Positions 49,186 through 59,548 are shown, counted from the stretch's first letter. The stretch: 64,000 bases of DNA from Nitrosarchaeum sp. (GCA_025699025.1 JAILWJ010000003.1:216192-280191); one strand, 5' to 3'. Translations and numbers: made by a program. Notes: generated by a model from the sequence alone, not told the origin.

Positions 49186-50659
49186 TACCTAGACCAATTG
49201 TCGGTGAGGCCATCTCTACGAATTTGATAATTGGATCCGGATAGACTCCCAAAGCGACCATAAAGATCATTGAGAAGATCATCACTGCGATTACAGATTT
49301 TGGTTCGGATACTCTCTTTTCGGTTTCTCCCTCAAAGTACATTTTTCTCATAATCCAACCATAGTAAGCCAGCGATAATGCGCTGTTAAGAACGCCAGCG
49401 ATGGCAAGCCATGGAGCCCATGACAATGAAGAGCTTGCATCCAGGGCTCCGCCAAATAGCATGAGTTTGCTCCAAAATCCATTAAGTGGAGGAACTCCTG
49501 CAAGAGCCAAAAGTGAAATCACCAAGCCAAGGGAGGTTATTGGCATTCTTCTTCCAAGTCCTTTGAGCTTGTCAAGGTTGGTAACTGCCAAAGTAGTAAC
49601 AATACCACCTACTGCAATGAATGCAGCGCCTTTCATTACAGCGTGATTCAAAATATGATACATCGAGCCCTGAATTCCCATCGAGGAGAAAGGAGCAACG
49701 GCCAAACCTATCAAGATGTATCCGGCATGTCCAATGCTGGAGTATGCCAGCATCCTTGCGAGATTCTTTTGCATGATTGCAGCAATGTTGCCAATTGTCA
49801 TCGTCATGACGGCAATTATACCCAATGCCAAAGTCCAATCAAGGTTTAATGCAACCATTCCCAGAATGATTATTCTTATTGCTGCGGCAAATCCTGCCTT
49901 CTTGGTTCCTGCTGCAAGCAACGTTGTGATCGGAGTTGGTGCACCCTCGTATGTATCTGGAAGCCACATATGGAATGGAACAAGTCCCATCTTGAATCCA
50001 AACCCTGCAATAAACAGTCCAACTGAAAGTAATGCCAGTGGAAGGAAGGAGGGATCTAGTGTAGAGTATCCCTGGATTACTTCGCCAATATTTGTAGAGC
50101 CAGTTAATCCATATGATATTGAAATTCCATATACTATAATTGCAGAAGATAGTGCTCCAAACAAAAAGTACTTTAATGCTGCCTCATTTGAGCTTGGATT
50201 TCTTTTCATGAATCCAGCAAGAACGTATGTTGGTATACTCATCAACTCCCATGCAACAAACAACATCACAAGATCTGTTGAATATGCTACAAGCACCATA
50301 CCAATTGTTGAAAGCAGAATTAGTGAATAGTAAACAGCCGGATGGTTTTGCTTTCTCATGTAGTTAAATGAACCAACAGTTGTGAAGATTGCAACAATCA
50401 ACATTGCAATGGCAAAGAAGCCACCAAAAGCATCATCAACTAAAACATCCTCTGAGAATAATGCAGAAGGAAGAACGTGCTCTGTTACAAATTGATATGC
50501 AACGTATCCTATTGAAACAATTAATGCTGCAAATGCTATAACAGCATAAAATGAGTTAGAACCAGTTTCCTTTCTTGCAATACTGATAATTGGCAGAATT
50601 ACTCCAATTGTTCCAAGTATTGCAATTATTACTAGTGGGGTTGAGCTAATTTCTAACAT
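49175..50659 (-). CDS. nuoN: Complex I subunit NuoN
   Basis: A 494-residue antiporter-like membrane subunit with about 14 helices. The conserved proton-channel features are seen: WELMSIPTYVL, FKMGLVPFHMWLPDTYEGAP, and LARMLAYSSIGHAGY. Together with NuoL and NuoM it pumps protons (or Na+) when quinone is reduced or, in reverse, drives electrons toward reductants for CO2 fixation. It is the last gene of the operon. Confidence 0.95.
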   Translation of the reverse strand: MLEISSTPLVIIAILGTIGVILPIISIARKETGSNSFYAVIAFAALIVSIGYVAYQFVTEHVLPSALFSEDVLVDDAFGGFFAIAMLIVAIFTTVGSFNYMRKQNHPAVYYSLILLSTIGMVLVAYSTDLVMLFVAWELMSIPTYVLAGFMKRNPSSNEAALKYFLFGALSSAIIVYGISISYGLTGSTNIGEVIQGYSTLDPSFLPLALLSVGLFIAGFGFKMGLVPFHMWLPDTYEGAPTPITTLLAAGTKKAGFAAAIRIIILGMVALNLDWTLALGIIAVMTMTIGNIAAIMQKNLARMLAYSSIGHAGYILIGLAVAPFSSMGIQGSMYHILNHAVMKGAAFIAVGGIVTTLAVTNLDKLKGLGRRMPITSLGLVISLLALAGVPPLNGFWSKLMLFGGALDASSSLSWAPWLAIAGVLNSALSLAYYGWIMRKMYFEGETEKRVSEPKSVIAVMIFSMIFMVALGVYPDPIIKFVEMASPTIGLGITP

Positions 50660-50671
50660 CTCATAACACTC

Positions 50672-52750
50672 CTAGATCAGCAATATCAGGACTACGAATA
50701 GCAATCCTGCTCCAAATACGAATAGGTATGATTGTGCCACACCAGTTTGTGTTCCTTGTACGACCTTTGCTCCCCAACCAACCGCCTTTTGGAATCCATT
50801 GTTCATTCCATAGTCAATTGCAGTCTTTTCAAAGTATCGGAATATACCTCTTGAGAGCCATAGTGGTGCCACTACAAAGCACCAGTAGATAATTGCGTTA
50901 AGATACCATCTGTTTAGAATAACTTTGTGAATTGCATAAAAGAAGATGTTTGAATTTACGAATTTTACAGGATCAACCCACCTGCCAATATAGAATACGT
51001 ATCCCAATCCAATTCCAATTGAGAATGCCACCAATGACGAACCTAGAGCAACAGGGTTGAGACCGTCCAATGGTGCAGGTAAGAACGAGTCTCCAGATTC
51101 AACATGTGCTGTGTGTATGCCAAATGTATGATCAAGATATTCAGCAAACAAGTGGTGGATTCCGCCTTCGGCTGAAAATCCAATCAGTCCAATTCCAATG
51201 GTCAGGACGGCAAGTATTCCATATGGAACCCACATTGACAATGATGCCTCATGAATATGATGTCCTTCTTCTTCCATCTTTTCAATATGTCTGCTCTTCT
51301 TTCCATAGAAAACCATTCCAATCATTCTTGTGGTGTAGAATGCTGTGATTACTGCCGTCAAAACTGCAATTGCAAAAATCGGTAAAGCCCACTCACTTCC
51401 AGATTCATAAACTGCTGCAAATATTGCATCCTTGCTCCAGAAACCTGTTGTGATAAATGGCGCGCCCATTAATCCCAGACCCGCAGCCCACATAAACGCA
51501 TACGTCTTTTTCATATGTTTTCGCAAGCCACCCATATCAGTCATAAACCTAGAACCAACAATATGCAACAGTGAACCTGCTGCCATAAAGAGAGACGCCT
51601 TGAACATAGCATGCGAAATTAAGTGGAAGAATCCAGCAGTGTACCCATCTACATATTGATGAGACAGTCCTGCAACCCCCAAAGCCATCATCATATAACC
51701 AATCTGGGAACCAGTAGAGTATGCAAGAACTTTCTTGATTTCAGGATTAACCATCCCTTGCGTTGCCAATAGCAGTGCAGTGATTGCGCCAACCCAAGCC
51801 ACAATTTCAAAGAATTGATCAGCTAAAATTCCGGCTGCGCCTAAAGCAAAGACAAGTGGGCCTATTCTTGCAACAAGGAACACACCAGCTTTTACCATGG
51901 TTGCGGCATGAATCAAGGCAGATACGGCAGTTGGACCAGTCATTGCCTCAAGCAGCCATTCATTGAGTGGGAATTGTGCAGATTTACCTATGGCTCCTCC
52001 AAACAGTAGAACAAACGCAGGGACCAACAAGCCCTGAGCAGACATTGCCGTAGCCCAAGTATGATCATCCATCAGTTCCCTGAATCCAAAGGTTCCAGCA
52101 AACAAGAAAATCAATAGCATGCCTGCAATCATCATCACGTCACCTACTTTGGTCATGATGAATGCCTTCATGCCAGCATGTGTCGGAGCATAATAGTCTA
52201 ACAATCCCAATACAGTACGTCCTTCAGTACCGACATGATCTTTCTTTTTGTCACGATACCAAAAGCTAATCAATGCATATGATGCAAGACCAACTCCTTC
52301 CCATCCAAAGAATACTTGGAGCAGGTTATCAGATAACACAATAAGTTGCATGGAGCCAATGAAGAACATCATCCAGAACCAGAATCTTGTAATGTCCTTA
52401 TCGCCTTTCATGTATCCTGTGCTGTAAATCATGATGAGGAACGAAATCCATCCAACAACGTTGGCCATTATGATTGAGAGTGGATCAGCTAGCACACCGC
52501 CTTTCAAACCAATTGATTCAATCCACATCACTTGATCATGAATCTCATGTGCTTCTAATGCCATAGGCAGCATTGACGCTGCAGAAAGGGCACTCATCAG
52601 AGCAAACCCTACTGCAACATATCCAGTTGTATTTTTTGATAATTTACCAATTCCCGGCATTATCAGAGCCGCAATAAATGGAAGTATCCAGACTAACCAC
52701 GCACTTGCTGCGCCAACTTCAAAAGGTAAACCAAGAGCTTCTGTTGCCAT
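50672..52750 (-). CDS. nuoL: Complex I subunit NuoL
   Basis: A 692-residue, the largest of the antiporter-like subunits. Recognisable blocks are WEGVGLASYALISFWYRDKK, KSAQFPLNEWLLEAMTGPTA, and VLAYSTGSQIGYM; the long C-terminal extension has the lateral-helix character of NuoL. A His/Glu-rich loop (EKMEEEGHHIHEASL) lies near residue 490. Next to nuoM (2 bases apart) and nuoN (12). Confidence 0.95.
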   Translation of the reverse strand: MATEALGLPFEVGAASAWLVWILPFIAALIMPGIGKLSKNTTGYVAVGFALMSALSAASMLPMALEAHEIHDQVMWIESIGLKGGVLADPLSIIMANVVGWISFLIMIYSTGYMKGDKDITRFWFWMMFFIGSMQLIVLSDNLLQVFFGWEGVGLASYALISFWYRDKKKDHVGTEGRTVLGLLDYYAPTHAGMKAFIMTKVGDVMMIAGMLLIFLFAGTFGFRELMDDHTWATAMSAQGLLVPAFVLLFGGAIGKSAQFPLNEWLLEAMTGPTAVSALIHAATMVKAGVFLVARIGPLVFALGAAGILADQFFEIVAWVGAITALLLATQGMVNPEIKKVLAYSTGSQIGYMMMALGVAGLSHQYVDGYTAGFFHLISHAMFKASLFMAAGSLLHIVGSRFMTDMGGLRKHMKKTYAFMWAAGLGLMGAPFITTGFWSKDAIFAAVYESGSEWALPIFAIAVLTAVITAFYTTRMIGMVFYGKKSRHIEKMEEEGHHIHEASLSMWVPYGILAVLTIGIGLIGFSAEGGIHHLFAEYLDHTFGIHTAHVESGDSFLPAPLDGLNPVALGSSLVAFSIGIGLGYVFYIGRWVDPVKFVNSNIFFYAIHKVILNRWYLNAIIYWCFVVAPLWLSRGIFRYFEKTAIDYGMNNGFQKAVGWGAKVVQGTQTGVAQSYLFVFGAGLLFVVLILLI

Positions 52751-52752
52751 AT

Positions 52753-54306
52753 CTATACCCCCAATACTCCATTAAAGTATGGAATAATTTGTTCAAAGAA
52801 AATATCCGGATAAATTCCCAATACTACGGTGAATCCTGCAAGAACCATCATGGGCGCTGTCATGTACCAGCTTCCTTCTTTTACATTCTCAAGATGTTCC
52901 GGAGTCTTTCCAAAGAACACTCGCTTTAGCATCCACAGCATGTAAGACATTGTGAGGGCAGTTGCAACAAGACCAAGTCCAAATGTTACTGCCCTGACAG
53001 TAGAGCCTTCCTCAATTGCAGTTTCAAGGGCGCCATAAAACAGAGTCCACTCACCCATGAATCCGCTTGTTGGTGGAACTCCCATTATCGTAAGTGCTCC
53101 AATAACTGCACAAACTGCAGTGATTGGCATTTTCCCCGCAAGACCGCCTAGTTTTGAAATGCTCCTAGTACCAACTTTTACAATCAAAATTCCAGCCATC
53201 ATGAAGAGTATGCCTTTTCCTAATGCATGCGTGACATACATCATTTCTGCGCCAGACAGTCCAAGTACGGACATTGAACCGATGCCAAACAGGATGTAAC
53301 CCATCTGACTAATACTGGAGTATGCCAGCAATCGTTTGATGTCATCTTGCATCAAGGCCATTGCACCGCCATACAGCATGGTGACTAAACCCCATATGTG
53401 GAACCATATCGCAAGGTCGGCAAATGTTGCCGGTAAAAATTCTACAATCAGTCTAAAAATACCATATGCTCCGATTCCGATCATGGCTGGAGACAGTAAT
53501 GCGCTGATTGGCGTTGGTGCAGAACCGTGGACCCATGGTAACCAGATATGGAACATAAAGACTGCAAGTTTAACTCCCAGTCCGATAGAGATGGCTATTG
53601 CAGATACAAGTACAATATCTTGTGGAATTTCAGATTCGTGAATGTCGGCAAAATCAAAGCTGCCAACAGTAAGACCAATCATCAAGAAGCCCAATAGCAA
53701 AACGACTGCTCCTGCATGAGTCCAGAACAAGAACATAAGACCGATTTTTCGTCTGGGTCCGTCACCCCATAACGCCACCAAGAAGAAACCAGGAATGAGC
53801 ATTATCTCAAAGAAGACATAAAATTCAATCAGATTCGTTGCAAGTACTGTGCCAAGCATTCCCATTGCAAATACGAGATAAAGTGCAAAATAGAGCCCAG
53901 ATTTTGCATTCACATAGTTTGAGAGTGATGATGACTCCACAACAGTTGAGGTACCAGTGGTAGTTGCAATCTCTTTATGCTCCTCTTCATATTGCTCGTG
54001 GAATTTGTGAATCATGTATGGCTTTGAGTAAAGTGCCAGTATGGTACATAGAACATAAATCATTATTGCAAATGGAGATGCAAGGCCATCCAGAAGGAAG
54101 CCAAATTCTCCAAACTGATCAGTCCATGGATAGTGTTCTTCAACAGTACCGCTCAATGCAGCCTGGATCACAATTATTGTTGTGTATAGTAGGATTGCAA
54201 AGGTAAACCACATAGCTGGAGTTGGCCCCATCTTTCTGCCAATAATATAGGCAACCGGAGACAACAGTAAGGGCAAGAATACAGCTTGCAGTAATGCATA
54301 CTCCAT
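52753..54306 (-). CDS. nuoM: Complex I subunit NuoM
   Basis: A 517-residue antiporter-like subunit: FYVFFEIMLIPGFFLVALWG, KLAVFMFHIWLPWVHGSAPT, KRLLAYSSISQMGYILFGIG. It shares one base with the end of nuoK. The order K-M-L-N is standard for archaeal complex I clusters. Confidence 0.95.
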   Translation of the reverse strand: MEYALLQAVFLPLLLSPVAYIIGRKMGPTPAMWFTFAILLYTTIIVIQAALSGTVEEHYPWTDQFGEFGFLLDGLASPFAIMIYVLCTILALYSKPYMIHKFHEQYEEEHKEIATTTGTSTVVESSSLSNYVNAKSGLYFALYLVFAMGMLGTVLATNLIEFYVFFEIMLIPGFFLVALWGDGPRRKIGLMFLFWTHAGAVVLLLGFLMIGLTVGSFDFADIHESEIPQDIVLVSAIAISIGLGVKLAVFMFHIWLPWVHGSAPTPISALLSPAMIGIGAYGIFRLIVEFLPATFADLAIWFHIWGLVTMLYGGAMALMQDDIKRLLAYSSISQMGYILFGIGSMSVLGLSGAEMMYVTHALGKGILFMMAGILIVKVGTRSISKLGGLAGKMPITAVCAVIGALTIMGVPPTSGFMGEWTLFYGALETAIEEGSTVRAVTFGLGLVATALTMSYMLWMLKRVFFGKTPEHLENVKEGSWYMTAPMMVLAGFTVVLGIYPDIFFEQIIPYFNGVLGV

Positions 54307-54611
54307 TAGCCTTTCAAGCTCCTAAAGTCTGCAATATCTATATTCTGATACATGCGATATGCTACAATAATCAATGACAATCCCACTGCAACCTCAGCTG
54401 CAGCAATTGCGATAGAGAATAAGGCTAATGTCTGACCACCACTGTGTGGCAAGAATCTTCCAAAAGCGACCATGTTGAGGTTTGCTGCATTGATTATAAT
54501 TTCAACTGCAAACAGCATTCTGATTGCATTTCTCTTTACCGATAGGCCATAGATCCCAATTCCCAGTAGGGCCACAGATACTAGGACAAAATCAATTAGC
54601 TCGTTGCTCAT
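54306..54611 (-). CDS. nuoK: Complex I subunit NuoK
   Basis: A 101-residue protein with three membrane helices. The Glu in helix 2 needed for proton transfer is in FAVEIIINAANLNMVAF, and a second acid is in AIAAAEVAVGLSLII. It overlaps nuoJ by 20 bases. Confidence 0.93.
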   Translation of the reverse strand: MSNELIDFVLVSVALLGIGIYGLSVKRNAIRMLFAVEIIINAANLNMVAFGRFLPHSGGQTLALFSIAIAAAEVAVGLSLIIVAYRMYQNIDIADFRSLKG

Positions 54612-55113
54612 TTCCTACATCCTCCCTTCTTGCTAAAACTAGTGCACCTGTGACAGAGCCTGCCAAGATCAGCGCCATCAGAATCAGAGCTGGCCAATAA
54701 TATGTCAAAAAGTCAGCGCCAATATCCCTAAAGTCAACTGCAGGTTCATCGGTGGTTATGGATTTAATGCCAGAATCCAAAATTACGGACCCAAGTCCAA
54801 CCATCAAGACTAGCATGAGTCCAATACCTGCAAACTTTCTTCGTTTATCCTCTATTTTCTTGAAGATAAGTTCTCTTTTCACAAGCATTACTGTAAACAA
54901 AATTAAAACTGCAATGGAGCCAACATAAACTGCAATCTGAAACATTGCAACAAAAGGAGAGTCCAACAGCAAGAAAAATCCCGCAATTCCACCCAAGGTA
55001 CCCATTAACGCAATTGAGCCATAGATCAGAGAGCGTAATTCAAGAGCTGCAATTGCAGAACCAATTGTAATTACGGACAGTGCAAGGAAGACAGCATCAG
55101 CCATGTGTTGCAC
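54592..55113 (-). CDS. nuoJ: Complex I subunit NuoJ
   Basis: A 173-residue protein with about five membrane helices. Helix 3 has the NuoJ mark, here MFQIAVYVGSIAVLILFTVM, with the conserved Tyr and Gly. The loop after it is charged (KKIEDKRRK). It overlaps nuoI by 17 and nuoK by 20 bases, typical tight coupling. Confidence 0.9.
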   Translation of the reverse strand: MQHMADAVFLALSVITIGSAIAALELRSLIYGSIALMGTLGGIAGFFLLLDSPFVAMFQIAVYVGSIAVLILFTVMLVKRELIFKKIEDKRRKFAGIGLMLVLMVGLGSVILDSGIKSITTDEPAVDFRDIGADFLTYYWPALILMALILAGSVTGALVLARREDVGNEQRAN

Positions 55114-55594
55114 CTCGGTCAGTAATTTTTATCTCAGAATCTTGAGTAACATATGGTTTCACTGCAAGTTGAGCTGGCGTGTAAATCAGCCCTTCTTTGC
55201 TAAATGAAGATAATTCATAATCATTTGTCATGTATAATGCATAAAATGGGCATGCATCAACACACAGGCCACAGAATACACATTTGCCATAATCAATTTG
55301 TGGCATGATAGATTTTTTATTCTGAGTTTGTTGGTCTGGCACCTTGACCATAGCAATTGCTTCTGCTACTCCTTCACATGCAATGGAACACAGCTGGCAT
55401 CCCGTACAGTGATCATGGAATAGCATATGACGCCCTTTGAGACCGGCGATTCCAACACCTGTTGACGGATCAAATTGATAACCATCACCTACAAACTTTA
55501 GTTTCTCCTCAGGATATCTTAGAGTAAATCTTTTGATTGCAATGTGCTTGATCCCAGAATTTAGAGCTTTGATAATTCCTGTAGCTGTGCCCAT
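55097..55594 (-). CDS. nuoI: Complex I iron-sulfur subunit NuoI
   Basis: A 165-residue ferredoxin-type subunit carrying the two 4Fe-4S clusters N6a/N6b: Cys63, 66, 69, 73 (CTGCQLCSIAC) and Cys105, 108, 111, 115 (CVFCGLCVDAC). It passes electrons toward NuoB. With NuoEFG missing, a ferredoxin or another donor must feed it directly. It shares one base with nuoH. Confidence 0.95.
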   Translation of the reverse strand: MGTATGIIKALNSGIKHIAIKRFTLRYPEEKLKFVGDGYQFDPSTGVGIAGLKGRHMLFHDHCTGCQLCSIACEGVAEAIAMVKVPDQQTQNKKSIMPQIDYGKCVFCGLCVDACPFYALYMTNDYELSSFSKEGLIYTPAQLAVKPYVTQDSEIKITDRGATHG

Positions 55595-56892
55595 TACAAC
55601 ATTCCTCCAGGTCCCAAGACTCCAGCGTAAAGCAAACCAAGTGCTATAAAGATGTTAATGAATGCCATGCCAATCAGTTTGTACCATCCAAGACTCAGCA
55701 ACATATCAATTCTGATTCTTGGGAAAACTCCTCTTGGCAACAATATGAAAAATATAACGCCGACTGTTTTGATTACAAACCAGACGATTCCGTTTAGGGT
55801 TTCTTGTGAGAACAAGGGCAGCCCTGGAATTTGTACAGTTATTGGTCCTGCCTCTATGCCTTTTGTGATAATTTCTTCTGGGAATGGTGGCCAGATCATG
55901 GGGCCGTTCCATCCACCTAAAAACAAGACAACAAACAGTGCTGCAAATGCATATAATTTAAGATAGGTTCCAAGCTGAACCAGACCATACATCATTCCAG
56001 AAAATTCCGTCAGCCATCCTGCGACTATTTCACTTTCAGCCTCTGGTAAGTCAAATGGGATTCTTTCAAGTTCAGCTAGTATGGTTATGAAAAATACGAT
56101 TGCCCCTACTGGCAAAAACACAATCCACGGGAAAGCAGACTGGCTTGCTGCAATTTCAGAGAGGTTTAGGGTTCCTGTAAGAATTACAACACCAAGTAAT
56201 GACAAGATCAATGGAATTTCAAATGATACCATTTGGTGCAAAGCCCTAATCCCTCCAATGAATGGGAACTTGCTGTTTGCAGACCATGCAGAAAGTATTG
56301 TGATAATTGGGAAGAACCCAATAACGGCAAACACTGCCAATAATCCAACATCTACATCTGCAACTACCCAGCCAGGCGCAACAGGAATTAATGCGACAAA
56401 TGCTGCTGCTGCACCTACAAAGATAACAGGTGCTGCCCAGAAGATTGGCTTGTCAGCTTTTGCAGGAATTATAATTTCCTTTGAGAGTAGTTTGAGACCG
56501 TCACCCATAAGTTGTAAGATTCCTTCGATTTTACCGCAATAAAATGGGCCAACTCTGAGCTGTAGTTTTGCCAACATCTTTCTTTCGACAAAGATTGTTC
56601 CTGCTGCAAGTAATGCCGCAAAGCCAAATCCCGGAAATGCTGCAATTCTAAATAAATCAGTCGTCATAAACGCTTTTAGAATTGGCAGCGTTCGCGATGG
56701 ATCAGCCAGCCATGTCAATGCAAGAAATGGTGTAAGTAATTCGCCATTAATTACCGGCATTTCAACATAAAAGAGAATTATTTGGACCAGCGGAACTCCG
56801 ATTAATGCAAAGATCAGTAGAAACCAAAATAGATTATCTAGAATGGACTTTACAAATTCGCTAAACTTGAACTTGGGTGCTATAACTGACAT
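55594..56892 (-). CDS. nuoH: Complex I subunit NuoH
   Basis: A 432-residue quinone-site membrane subunit. Signatures are ERKMLAKLQLRVGPFYCGKI, LAELERIPFDLPEAESEIVA and PRIRIDMLLSLGWYKLI. It is about 90 residues longer than bacterial NuoH, the excess being an N-terminal helix pair of about 75 residues and a loop. It forms the link between the Fe-S arm and the membrane pumps. Confidence 0.95.
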   Translation of the reverse strand: MSVIAPKFKFSEFVKSILDNLFWFLLIFALIGVPLVQIILFYVEMPVINGELLTPFLALTWLADPSRTLPILKAFMTTDLFRIAAFPGFGFAALLAAGTIFVERKMLAKLQLRVGPFYCGKIEGILQLMGDGLKLLSKEIIIPAKADKPIFWAAPVIFVGAAAAFVALIPVAPGWVVADVDVGLLAVFAVIGFFPIITILSAWSANSKFPFIGGIRALHQMVSFEIPLILSLLGVVILTGTLNLSEIAASQSAFPWIVFLPVGAIVFFITILAELERIPFDLPEAESEIVAGWLTEFSGMMYGLVQLGTYLKLYAFAALFVVLFLGGWNGPMIWPPFPEEIITKGIEAGPITVQIPGLPLFSQETLNGIVWFVIKTVGVIFFILLPRGVFPRIRIDMLLSLGWYKLIGMAFINIFIALGLLYAGVLGPGGML

Positions 56893-58026
56893 TTATCTAT
56901 CTGCCTCCACTGGCCAATAGTTTAGACTCCAATAGACAGACGGCATGTTGCCCAATTTTTCTCCTTTGAGAAGATATGGCAATGCAATCAGATTTCTAAA
57001 TGAGCCAACACTAAGCTTTACTCTGTAGGGTTCAGGTTTTTTATCAGAAACAATATAGCAGCCCAAAGAACCCCTACCAGACTCTACACGTTTGTAGACT
57101 GAATCGTCGCCTCCCTTAGGATTTGGTTTTAGTTTAACTCTAACAGAGCCAGATTTTGGCATTTTTTCAAGGGCATTTCGGATTATTCTGCAGCTCTCCA
57201 TCATGTCAAGCCACGGTACCTTGGATCTGGCGTAAGAATCGCCTTCTTTAAGAACATTGGTTTGAAAGTCTAATTCATCATAAACATCATAAGGTTCTTT
57301 CTTTCGTAGATCATAATCAACACCGCTTGCTCGAAGCACAGAGCCCGTAGTCCCGAGTCTAATTGCATCTTGTCTTGAAAGAATACCGGTTTTTTCAGTT
57401 CTTGCAATCAAAATCGGGTTATCATAAAAGATTGCAGCGTATTCTTTGATACGCTTTTCAAAGTAGTTTACCTGTCGCAGACAAACGTCTTCAAAGTTTG
57501 GAGGCAGATCATTTCTAACTCCACCGGGAACAAAATGCGCATGGGTTACTCTGGCACCAGACATTTTTTCCATCAAGTCAATTAAAAGTTCACGATCACC
57601 TGCAGGCCACATGAACATTGTAGAGTGTCCTAAGAAAATCCCATAGATAGCAAGCCAATACATCGTATAGATACATCGGTTTAATTCAGATGCGATAACA
57701 CGGATGTATTTTGCACGTTCTGGAACTTCGATTCCCAATAGCTCTTCAACTCCCAAGACATATGGATAAAGTATATTGCAAGAATCATGAATAACAGGTC
57801 TTTCCAAGTGAGGGATGTTTGTAATGTAGTTTCTGTATTCAGCCATTTTTTCTTCTCCACGGTGAACATATCCTGGATCTGGATCACATGCAACAATATA
57901 GTCACCATCAATCTGTACAATAATTCTCATATGTCCAGAACCGGGATGTTGCGGCCCCACGTTGAGAGTCATAATTCTCTCATCTACTTTTTGAAGTGCC
58001 AATCCGGGTGGTAGTTCTGTAGTCAT
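56893..58026 (-). CDS. nuoD: Complex I subunit NuoD
   Basis: A 377-residue 49-kDa-type subunit: TLNVGPQHPGSGHMRIIVQI, PDPGYVHRGEEKMAEYRNYI, RLGTTGSVLRASGVDYDLRK and a C-terminal end VYWSLNYWPVEADR. It forms part of the quinone pocket with NuoB. The hydrogenase-type Cys are absent, as expected for complex I. Directly adjacent to nuoH. Confidence 0.95.
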   Translation of the reverse strand: MTTELPPGLALQKVDERIMTLNVGPQHPGSGHMRIIVQIDGDYIVACDPDPGYVHRGEEKMAEYRNYITNIPHLERPVIHDSCNILYPYVLGVEELLGIEVPERAKYIRVIASELNRCIYTMYWLAIYGIFLGHSTMFMWPAGDRELLIDLMEKMSGARVTHAHFVPGGVRNDLPPNFEDVCLRQVNYFEKRIKEYAAIFYDNPILIARTEKTGILSRQDAIRLGTTGSVLRASGVDYDLRKKEPYDVYDELDFQTNVLKEGDSYARSKVPWLDMMESCRIIRNALEKMPKSGSVRVKLKPNPKGGDDSVYKRVESGRGSLGCYIVSDKKPEPYRVKLSVGSFRNLIALPYLLKGEKLGNMPSVYWSLNYWPVEADR

Positions 58027-58030
58027 TTCT

Positions 58031-58612
58031 CTATCTTCCTTTTATTGCAAAGTCTTTTCGTAATGGAGGTAAATCCGCCCAATCTTCAGGCAAGAGCAAT
58101 CTTCTGTTGTCAGGATGACCGTTAAAGTAAACACCTAGCATTTCAAAAACTTCTCTTTCAAAAAATTCCACGCTGTAGAATATATCTCTAAGAGAAGGAA
58201 GTTTTGTTCCGTCGTTTCCCGGAATGGGATTCTCTTCTCGTGGAGCACGCGTTGCCAATACAAGAACTTGTCTTGCAAGAGATGCGTCAGTATAAGAACC
58301 TAAATGATAGACAACTTCAATTTCTTTATCCTGAGGGTAATCTACGCCTGAAACAGACTCTGCATGATCAAAATTTAGCTCATCACGAATGAATTCTGCA
58401 ACAGCATGTACGTTTTCTTTATCAACATTAATTCTAACTCGATCTGGTTTTACAAACGCAACTTTGGTCTTTTCTCCAAACTTTGCAACTATTTTATCTG
58501 CGATTCCTTTTTCAAATGCAGGAAGATCAACCTCTTTTGTAGCCGCTGGTTTTTTATCAGCAGGTGTTTGCTTCTCTGTGGTTTCAATTGATTCTTTTTC
58601 TTCACTCATCAT
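58031..58612 (-). CDS. nuoC: Complex I subunit NuoC
   Basis: A 193-residue 30-kDa-type subunit. The C-terminal signature FEREVFEMLGVYFNGHPDNR, RLLLPEDWADLPPLRKDF is clear. The first 40 residues are a charged Lys/Glu/Ala-rich extension (EKESIETTEKQTPADKKPAA), which is extra relative to the core domain. It overlaps nuoB by 4 bases. Confidence 0.93.
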   Translation of the reverse strand: MMSEEKESIETTEKQTPADKKPAATKEVDLPAFEKGIADKIVAKFGEKTKVAFVKPDRVRINVDKENVHAVAEFIRDELNFDHAESVSGVDYPQDKEIEVVYHLGSYTDASLARQVLVLATRAPREENPIPGNDGTKLPSLRDIFYSVEFFEREVFEMLGVYFNGHPDNRRLLLPEDWADLPPLRKDFAIKGR

Positions 58613-59133
58613 ACAAACTTCCTAGCCTTCATCCTCTTGATTTTTTCTTGTAATAACATACAGCCTTGAATTAGAGTTTCAGGTCTAGGTGGACAACCTG
58701 GAACATAGACATCTACTGGTATGACACCATCAATTCCCGGAAGTACATTGTATGAATCAAAATACAAGCCTCCGGTAATGGCACATGCTCCCATAGCTAT
58801 AACGTATTTTGGTTCTGGCATTTGATCATAAACTAAACGAAGACGTGGTGCCATTTTTCTGGTTATTGTTCCCTGTACAACAATCAAATCACATTGACGA
58901 AGTGATCCAAATGCTTCAATGATGCCAAATCTTTCAACATCATATCGTGGACTTGATGCCGCCCCAAATTCAACACTGCAACAGGCTGTTTCAATGTGAA
59001 CCGGCCAGAGGGACCAAATTCGGCCCCAGTTGATGGCATATCCCAACGGTTTATCAATTGCCTTTTCTAAAATATCACCCAGTTTTCCAACAAACACATT
59101 TGCATTTTCAGGCGTAATCAGATCTTTTAGCAA
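58609..59133 (-). CDS. nuoB: Complex I iron-sulfur subunit NuoB
   Basis: A 174-residue PSST-type subunit holding cluster N2. Tandem Cys51-Cys52 (IETACCSVEFGA), GACAITGG and VPGCPPRPE supply the ligands. RYDVERFGI is also conserved. It gives electrons to quinone at the NuoD interface. It lies 40 bases after nuoA. Confidence 0.95.
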   Translation of the reverse strand: MLKDLITPENANVFVGKLGDILEKAIDKPLGYAINWGRIWSLWPVHIETACCSVEFGAASSPRYDVERFGIIEAFGSLRQCDLIVVQGTITRKMAPRLRLVYDQMPEPKYVIAMGACAITGGLYFDSYNVLPGIDGVIPVDVYVPGCPPRPETLIQGCMLLQEKIKRMKARKFV

Positions 59134-59173
59134 CTCAATCCCCTAACCTTGTAATTTGTATTTGTATAAATCA

Positions 59174-59548
59174 TTACCATATGTTTCGTCTCCCTGATTG
59201 ATATAATGCAAACGCCATAGCGGCAAACATAATTCCCAAGAATCCAATTATTGGAAGAGTTGCAGATTTTGGTAACTCCAGAATTGTGCTTCCCCACGCA
59301 TACAAGAATATAGCCATAACATCAAAAACGACGAACATCAAAATGTAAGCGTAATATTGCATCATAAAGTGGGTTCGTCCTTCGCCGGATGGGACTTGGC
59401 CACATTCCATTGGTAGAAACTTGACAGGATTACTTTTTTTTCGGGGTGAAATCATTCTGGAAATGATCAGTGCAGGTGCCATAGCAGCTACTGCAAAGCC
59501 AAACATCAACATCACGGTACTGTAATTGCCCGCTAATTCCCCGACCAA
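59174..59548 (-). CDS. nuoA: Complex I subunit NuoA
   Basis: A 124-residue protein with three membrane helices: first gene of the operon. The loop KFLPMECGQVPSGEGRTHFM has the conserved ECG motif, and FVVFDVMAIFLYAWG the conserved acids. A TATA-like TTTTTATAC lies about 25-30 bases before the start, in the region divergent from the peroxiredoxin gene. Confidence 0.94.
   Translation of the reverse strand: MVGELAGNYSTVMLMFGFAVAAMAPALIISRMISPRKKSNPVKFLPMECGQVPSGEGRTHFMMQYYAYILMFVVFDVMAIFLYAWGSTILELPKSATLPIIGFLGIMFAAMAFALYQSGRRNIW

Noticed and set aside
49175-59548. Missing nuoEFG as evidence of a broken complex I
   Set aside because: Archaeal complex I of this lineage normally has 11 subunits without NuoEFG; all 11 are intact here.
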